Shown piece after piece: positions 33,268 to 37,107 of a stretch of DNA of 37,107 nucleotides (within the stretch, counting starts at the first letter, position 1; each line of letters opens with the position of its first letter). The notes beneath the pieces were generated by a model that made no database searches, was not told the DNA's origin, and was given only the letters and a program-made list of their open reading frames with translations. The DNA is from an uncultured Flavobacteriales bacterium (GTDB taxonomy: Bacteria > Bacteroidota > Bacteroidia > Flavobacteriales > Crocinitomicaceae), in assembly GCA_946479985.1 (NCBI GenBank), contig CAMLIF010000026.1, positions 1 through 37,107 on the forward strand, in the 5' to 3' direction. A program made the position numbers and the translations under genes.

Positions 33268-34167
33268 ATGAAAGAACTAATACAAAGGGGCATATTCGGA
33301 TTGGTATTTTTACTGTTCGTATTTGCCCCTTTTATTGTTGATCTAAAGAACAACACCAACATTTTCAATTTTACGCTGTACGCATTCGCAATGCTAAGTA
33401 CGTACGAGTTGTTTAAAATGGCTAAGAATACCGAATTCTCGTCGAATTTAATGTTTCCGGCCTTGTTGTTCAATACAGCATTGTTTTTACCCATGCTGCT
33501 TGAAACCTTGCGCGGATTATTTCCTGAGATGCCGTTCAATCCTATTTGGACAACCCTGAGTTCTAACAAACTGTTGATTACAGTGGTGGTGATCTGCGCA
33601 TTGTCGATCATTATTTTCAGCACGCTTATCTTCATCAAAGGATCTATAGAAGCTATTTTCAAACTGAATTTCGGATTGAATGCACTCTACATTTCAATAC
33701 CGCTTGCATTGCTTTCCTTCGCATACACTATGAGTCCGGGAATTGGCCCGATGGCAACCAAGCCTTTGCTGCTGCTTGTTTTAGTCCCGATTTACCTGAA
33801 CGATACTTTCGCTTATATTTCTGGAAGATTATTCGGCAAACATCTAATGTTTCCAACTGTCTCCCCGAAAAAAACGTGGGAAGGTTTTATTGGCGGGGCA
33901 ATCATAGCAGCTCTTACAATGGTAACGATCCTGTATTTCACACAAACTCAAAACACGACGTTCATGGAGTTCATAGCCCTGGCTGCGGTGAGTTTAAGCG
34001 TATCTGTGTTAGCGACACTGGGTGATTTCTTCGAAAGCCGTTTAAAGCGTGCGGCAAAAACCAAAGATTCAGGTTCTATATTACCCGGGCACGGAGGAAT
34101 TCTTGACAGAATAGATGCCATGCTTTTTGCAGCACCAATCATGTTTGTGGTTCTGGCGTTTTTTTAA
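33268..34167 (+). CDS. cdsA: Phosphatidate cytidylyltransferase
   Basis: 299 residues, an integral membrane enzyme with about eight hydrophobic segments. It makes CDP-diacylglycerol from phosphatidate and CTP, the branch point of phospholipid synthesis. The family signature is complete near the C-terminus at residues 257-283 (SRLKRAAKTKDSGSILPGHG, then GILDRID), and SPKKTWEGFIGG precedes it. It starts 24 nt after ftsH and is likely co-transcribed. With psd just downstream, this places two steps of phosphatidylethanolamine synthesis side by side. Confidence 0.97.
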   Translation: MKELIQRGIFGLVFLLFVFAPFIVDLKNNTNIFNFTLYAFAMLSTYELFKMAKNTEFSSNLMFPALLFNTALFLPMLLETLRGLFPEMPFNPIWTTLSSNKLLITVVVICALSIIIFSTLIFIKGSIEAIFKLNFGLNALYISIPLALLSFAYTMSPGIGPMATKPLLLLVLVPIYLNDTFAYISGRLFGKHLMFPTVSPKKTWEGFIGGAIIAALTMVTILYFTQTQNTTFMEFIALAAVSLSVSVLATLGDFFESRLKRAAKTKDSGSILPGHGGILDRIDAMLFAAPIMFVVLAFF

Positions 34168-34266
34168 ACCTGACCACGAGCTTATTCTTACCCAAAATGC
34201 TATCGACGGGTCGAGGCATACCTTCACGAATTAAGGGCATCTCACAAATCGCTTTCTGAATTTATG

Positions 34267-34274
34267 TATTTTTG
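34267..34274 (+). promoter_or_regulatory. -7 promoter box (TATTTTTG) for psd
   Basis: TATTTTTG fits TAnnTTTG and ends 18 nt before the psd ATG at 34293, the same spacing as in front of rsfS. It suggests that psd has its own promoter in the 125-bp gap after cdsA. Confidence 0.5.
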
Positions 34275-34292
34275 TGCCACTTAAAAAACAAG

Positions 34293-34958
34293 ATGACATT
34301 ACACAGAGAAGGAACGGCAACCATAATTATTGCATTATTGGTTTTAGGAGCAATTGAAGCTGGAAACTGGTTTTTATTACAAGCAACCGGCTGGGATTGG
34401 CTTTTCTGGCTTCTGAGCTTAGGTTGTTTGGTCATGCTTTACCTGGTTGTACAGTTTTTCCGTATCCCTTCCAGAACATTCACTTTTGAACCAAACGACT
34501 TACTTTGTCCGGCCGATGGAAAAGTAGTTGTTATTGAAGAAGTAGAAGAAACAGAATATTTCAAAGACCGAAGAATCCAGGTTTCCATTTTTATGTCGCC
34601 ATTGAACGTTCACGCAAACTACTATCCCTTAAGCGGAATTGTGAAATACGTGAAATACCACAAAGGATTATTTTTAGTGGCATGGCACCCGAAAAGCTCT
34701 ACAGATAATGAAAGAAGCACTGTAGTTGTTCAGCATGAAAACGGACAGGAAGTACTTTTCCGTCAGATTGCCGGAGCAGTTGCCCGCAGAATTTGTTATT
34801 ACGCAAAAGAAGGCGATAAAGCCACTACTGGCGGCGAATTTGGCTTTATCAAGTTCGGATCGCGGGTTGATATTTTCCTTCCTCTTGGCACTCAGGTAAA
34901 TGTTAAAATAGATCAAGATGTTAAAGCTAAGTTAACGAAGCTTGGTGTACTGCAATAA
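34293..34958 (+). CDS. psd: Phosphatidylserine decarboxylase, short form
   Basis: 221 residues. It decarboxylates phosphatidylserine to phosphatidylethanolamine using a pyruvoyl group made by self-cleavage. The cleavage site is the Gly-Ser of KFGSRVD (Ser190 expected to become the pyruvoyl). NVHANYYPLSGIV at 105-117 carries the conserved His. Two hydrophobic segments (about 9-30 and 34-54) anchor it in the inner membrane. An upstream TTG at 34272 also opens the frame but lies inside the promoter box, so the ATG at 34293 is the start. The length matches the short Psd form of Bacteroidota and many other bacteria. Confidence 0.95.
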   Translation: MTLHREGTATIIIALLVLGAIEAGNWFLLQATGWDWLFWLLSLGCLVMLYLVVQFFRIPSRTFTFEPNDLLCPADGKVVVIEEVEETEYFKDRRIQVSIFMSPLNVHANYYPLSGIVKYVKYHKGLFLVAWHPKSSTDNERSTVVVQHENGQEVLFRQIAGAVARRICYYAKEGDKATTGGEFGFIKFGSRVDIFLPLGTQVNVKIDQDVKAKLTKLGVLQ

Positions 34959-35003
34959 ACATATTATATTAGTACCTGTAATTACACATTAATTGAACTT
35001 ATC

Positions 35004-35192
35004 ATGAAAAAAGTATTTTTTGCTGCAACTTTAGCACTTTTCGTTGGATCTATTTCCGGAAACGTTTACGCTGCTACATCTGGAAACCACTCTTCAGTAG
35101 TGAAAAAAGATGATGACAAAAAGAAAAAATCTAAGAAATCTAAGAAAAGCTGCGCTGGAACAGGATCTTGCTGCTCTAAGAAAGCTGCGTAA
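35004..35192 (+). CDS. Small exported Lys/Cys-rich protein
   Basis: 62 residues. A signal peptide (MKKVFFAATLALFVGSISG, cut probably after VYA) is followed by a strongly basic, low-complexity stretch (DDDKKKKSKKSKKS) and a Cys-rich end (CAGTGSCCSKKAA, three Cys). The Cys cluster might bind a metal or form disulfides; the basic tract might bind nucleic acid or lipopolysaccharide. Small proteins of this build recur in Bacteroidota as far as I remember, without a known role. It is monocistronic, with a strong terminator 24 nt downstream. Confidence 0.85.
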   Translation: MKKVFFAATLALFVGSISGNVYAATSGNHSSVVKKDDDKKKKSKKSKKSCAGTGSCCSKKAA

Positions 35193-35215
35193 TTCCCTTT
35201 CTTAAAAGATATGAA

Positions 35216-35247
35216 GTCCCGATTCTTTAGAGAGTCGGGATTTTTTT
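35216..35247 (+). terminator. Intrinsic terminator of the small Lys/Cys-rich gene
   Basis: A 10-bp stem (35217-35226 with 35231-35240, one G-U pair) with a 4-nt loop is followed by seven T residues (35241-35247). Confidence 0.9.
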
Positions 35248-35311
35248 ATTTTTGACCGAAACTTTGAATCAATTTTACCAGTTCAAAATACCAATCAGGA
35301 ATTAATATATT

Positions 35312-35767
35312 ATGAAAACACACCCAGCGGCATTATCAAGTTTAATCGGACTTTTTTTCTTATCATTTACTATCAGTAAAAGTCAACCGGTTGAGAAATT
35401 CTGCGGGTATGAAATGACAATCAATGAAATAAATGCAATCACTAATTGGTCAGAGAACAATCCAAACGTGTATGATGTGAAAAATGGCAGCGAGATTTAT
35501 TCTGAGATAAATGATAGTATTCGCAACAATATTTCAGACACGGTAGAATTTGAAATCTTTCTGAGTAAACTAACAAAGACAGAAGTTTGTATAGATGTTT
35601 TTCTTCCTTCGAATGAAAAATTCTTTAAAAAGGCGGCGTGTACAATGATGAACGCTTCGTTTTCTAAAATAGTTCCGGCTCAAAAGAAAATAAGAATTTA
35701 TTCCTATACAAATCACGACGGATCGGGAGAAGTTCATTTCGAAACGGCAATTAAATCGGTTAAGTAA
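35312..35767 (+). CDS. Exported hypothetical protein
   Basis: 151 residues with a signal peptide (about 1-24, LSSLIGLFFLSFTISKS). The mature part is mixed alpha/beta with three Cys (near residues 31, 92 and 109) that could pair. I recognise no domain. A TAnnTTTG-like box (TATTTTTG, 35247-35254) lies 57 nt upstream, immediately behind the terminator of the preceding gene, and could be its promoter. The next gene starts 57 nt after its stop on the same strand. Confidence 0.7.
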   Translation: MKTHPAALSSLIGLFFLSFTISKSQPVEKFCGYEMTINEINAITNWSENNPNVYDVKNGSEIYSEINDSIRNNISDTVEFEIFLSKLTKTEVCIDVFLPSNEKFFKKAACTMMNASFSKIVPAQKKIRIYSYTNHDGSGEVHFETAIKSVK

Positions 35768-35824
35768 ATATTGCCTGAGTGGCTTTTAATTTGACATTAA
35801 TCATGAACATGATATAACTCACCT

Positions 35825-36721
35825 ATGAAAAAAGCTCTACTCTTCATTTCTCTTGTTTATTCAACAATAACTTTCAGCCAAACCTATCAGCTGGTTCCTG
35901 ATTCATGTACCTTCTGTTTTTATAAATATTCACCCGGATGGAACACTTGGGAACAAGGTATTTATGGTGTTTTACCAGATCAGGATACTTTGGTTTTAGG
36001 GAATCAATACAAAAAAATGACAGCTCCGTCCTTTCCCGGACAACCCTTTGCGATTCGTCAAGTTGGAAATCAGTTAATGGGTGTAGTTGAAGATTCGCTG
36101 AATGAATACTTAATCATGGATTTTGGCGCATCCGTTGGAGACACGATTTTTAATTTATTTTCGGAAGGATTTTATTATCATGCCAGGGTAATCGAAAAAG
36201 ATTCGATTGAAGTGAATAATGGAAACTACCATCACTATATGAATCTTGTAGGAATTAGTGTGTATTACTTCGGCTCCTGGACTGAGGATGCATTTGAAAT
36301 AACCTGGAATGAACGTTCCTTGTGCGGAGAATATGGAGGTGTTCGATACAATATTCCTTCTACCTATTACATCATATCGGCACCATATGCTTTTCCGGAA
36401 TATTGCACAAGTGATCCGCTCTACACTAATCCAAACGGATATTTTTGTGAGAACTGTTATCCTCACACCAATTCAGTAGATGAGTTCGATGAATCTTTCG
36501 AACTGTTTCCCAATCCAACAAACAACTTACTAAAGCTAAGTTTTAAAGAATCCGGTAAAAAGGAAATCACCATTCTAAACACATTCGGTCAATTACTCTT
36601 TACAACAGAAAGCTCTGAGCCGGAAATCGAAATGAATCTGACAGATTATGTAAATGGAATATATTTGGTTCGCGTAAAAACAGATCATTCGTTCATTGCG
36701 AAAAGAATTGTTAAAAATTAG
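35825..36721 (+). CDS. T9SS cargo protein with type A C-terminal sorting domain
   Basis: 298 residues. Signal peptide MKKALLFISLVYSTITFSQ, a central region of about 200 residues with several Cys pairs (for example CTFCF near 28 and CENCY near 210) and no recognised enzyme signature, and a C-terminal type A sorting domain from about residue 226 (FELFPNPTNN, ITILNTFGQLL, GIYLVRVKT, IAKRIVKN). The domain directs export through the type IX secretion system and attachment to the cell surface, or release. The central region is unassigned. It is the clearest marker that the organism has T9SS. Confidence 0.93.
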   Translation: MKKALLFISLVYSTITFSQTYQLVPDSCTFCFYKYSPGWNTWEQGIYGVLPDQDTLVLGNQYKKMTAPSFPGQPFAIRQVGNQLMGVVEDSLNEYLIMDFGASVGDTIFNLFSEGFYYHARVIEKDSIEVNNGNYHHYMNLVGISVYYFGSWTEDAFEITWNERSLCGEYGGVRYNIPSTYYIISAPYAFPEYCTSDPLYTNPNGYFCENCYPHTNSVDEFDESFELFPNPTNNLLKLSFKESGKKEITILNTFGQLLFTTESSEPEIEMNLTDYVNGIYLVRVKTDHSFIAKRIVKN

Positions 36722-36766
36722 ATGTAAATCATTTCTATCGCCAAATTCTTAGTGTTATTTTTAACT

Positions 36767-37107
36767 ATGACTCTCAAAAAAGCTACCCCAGACCAAATCC
36801 CAATCATCTGGAAAATCCTGGAACAAGCAATTGAACAACGCCGACAAGATGGAAGTCAGCAGTGGCAGGATGGTTATCCCAATCCGGACACTATTCAGAA
36901 CGACATAAACAACGGAAACGGTTATGTGCTTGTCGACAATGGAGAAATCATTGCTTACGCTGCTGTTATTTTCGAAGTTGAACCCGCTTACACAGATATC
37001 CAGGGCAAATGGCTGACGAATGACGATTATGTAGTTATTCAACGCGTGGCAACATCAAATGCTGTGAAAGGAAAAGGAGTAGCAACTCATTTGTTCAAAC
37101 TCATCGA
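36767..37107 (+). CDS. GNAT family N-acetyltransferase, 3' end outside the window
   Basis: The frame from the ATG at 36767 stays open for 113 codons to the window edge. The product begins MTLKKATPDQIPIIWKILEQ, includes a central sheet (GYVLVDNGEIIAYAAV) and ends, at the cut, in VIQRVATSNAVKGKGVATHLF, which matches the acetyl-CoA binding motif A (Q/R-x-x-G-x-G/A) of GNAT enzymes. The acceptor substrate is unknown. It lies 45 nt after the T9SS cargo gene. No stop codon is present in the window. Confidence 0.88.
   Translation, partial: MTLKKATPDQIPIIWKILEQAIEQRRQDGSQQWQDGYPNPDTIQNDINNGNGYVLVDNGEIIAYAAVIFEVEPAYTDIQGKWLTNDDYVVIQRVATSNAVKGKGVATHLFKLI

Noticed and set aside
1..37107. tRNA, rRNA or CRISPR arrays
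   Set aside because: I saw no tRNA cloverleaf, no rRNA segment and no regularly spaced direct repeats. The repeated units in the giant gene are protein-coding YD and BNR repeats.

Overview
The window reads as a chromosomal segment of a Bacteroidota bacterium, probably Flavobacteriales (a Fluviicola/Crocinitomicaceae-like genome is my best guess from memory, not a search). Reasons: a T9SS type A C-terminal sorting domain, the birA / rsfS-ftsH-cdsA / psd neighbourhood, -7 promoter boxes of the form TAnnTTTG just upstream of several genes, many short signal-peptide and lipoprotein genes, and large YD-repeat (RHS-like) proteins whose sequence style is typical of this phylum.

Layout. 1-4.6 kb is a patchwork: a hairpin/inverted-repeat region, a cyclophilin gene (381-833) with its own terminator, a largely empty stretch (834-1410), an orphan lipoprotein gene (1411-2067, minus), a frameshifted remnant of an RHS core (2152-2500, minus), and a two-gene insertion element on the plus strand (2693-4355) made of an integrase core-binding-like ORF and a DDE transposase.

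4.55-27.3 kb is one tightly packed minus-strand cluster of eight genes: outer-membrane barrel (25243-27315), Fn3-like exported protein (24503-25240), lipoprotein (23949-24506), 1917-residue YD-family protein (18182-23935), jelly-roll/YD module protein (17214-18170), exported protein (16473-17210), a giant 3873-residue YD protein (4855-16476) and a tiny lipoprotein (4637-4858), closed by an intrinsic terminator (4554-4584). Three junctions are ATGA stop/start overlaps and the others are 2 to 13 nt gaps. The giant protein carries about 1,000 residues of YCF48/BNR-type repeats inserted exactly between two YD repeats, and a variable C-terminal tip after the conserved RHS core. I infer that the cluster builds a surface-displayed or secreted shell-like assembly with a dedicated outer-membrane component. 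The tip plus the coupled lipoprotein resembles a polymorphic effector/immunity layout, and the RHS remnant followed by another lipoprotein downstream suggests past turnover of such modules. This is the most interesting part of the window.

27.5-35.0 kb is housekeeping: a 39-aa membrane peptide, a DUF1573 protein, a Nudix hydrolase divergent from pyrE (starts only 7 bp apart), an SRPBCC protein, biotin ligase birA, then rsfS-ftsH-cdsA as an operon, and psd behind its own promoter box. cdsA and psd act in phospholipid synthesis, and FtsH is the membrane quality-control protease. 35.0-37.1 kb holds a Lys/Cys-rich small exported protein, an unknown exported protein, a T9SS cargo protein and the 5' part of a GNAT acetyltransferase cut by the window edge.
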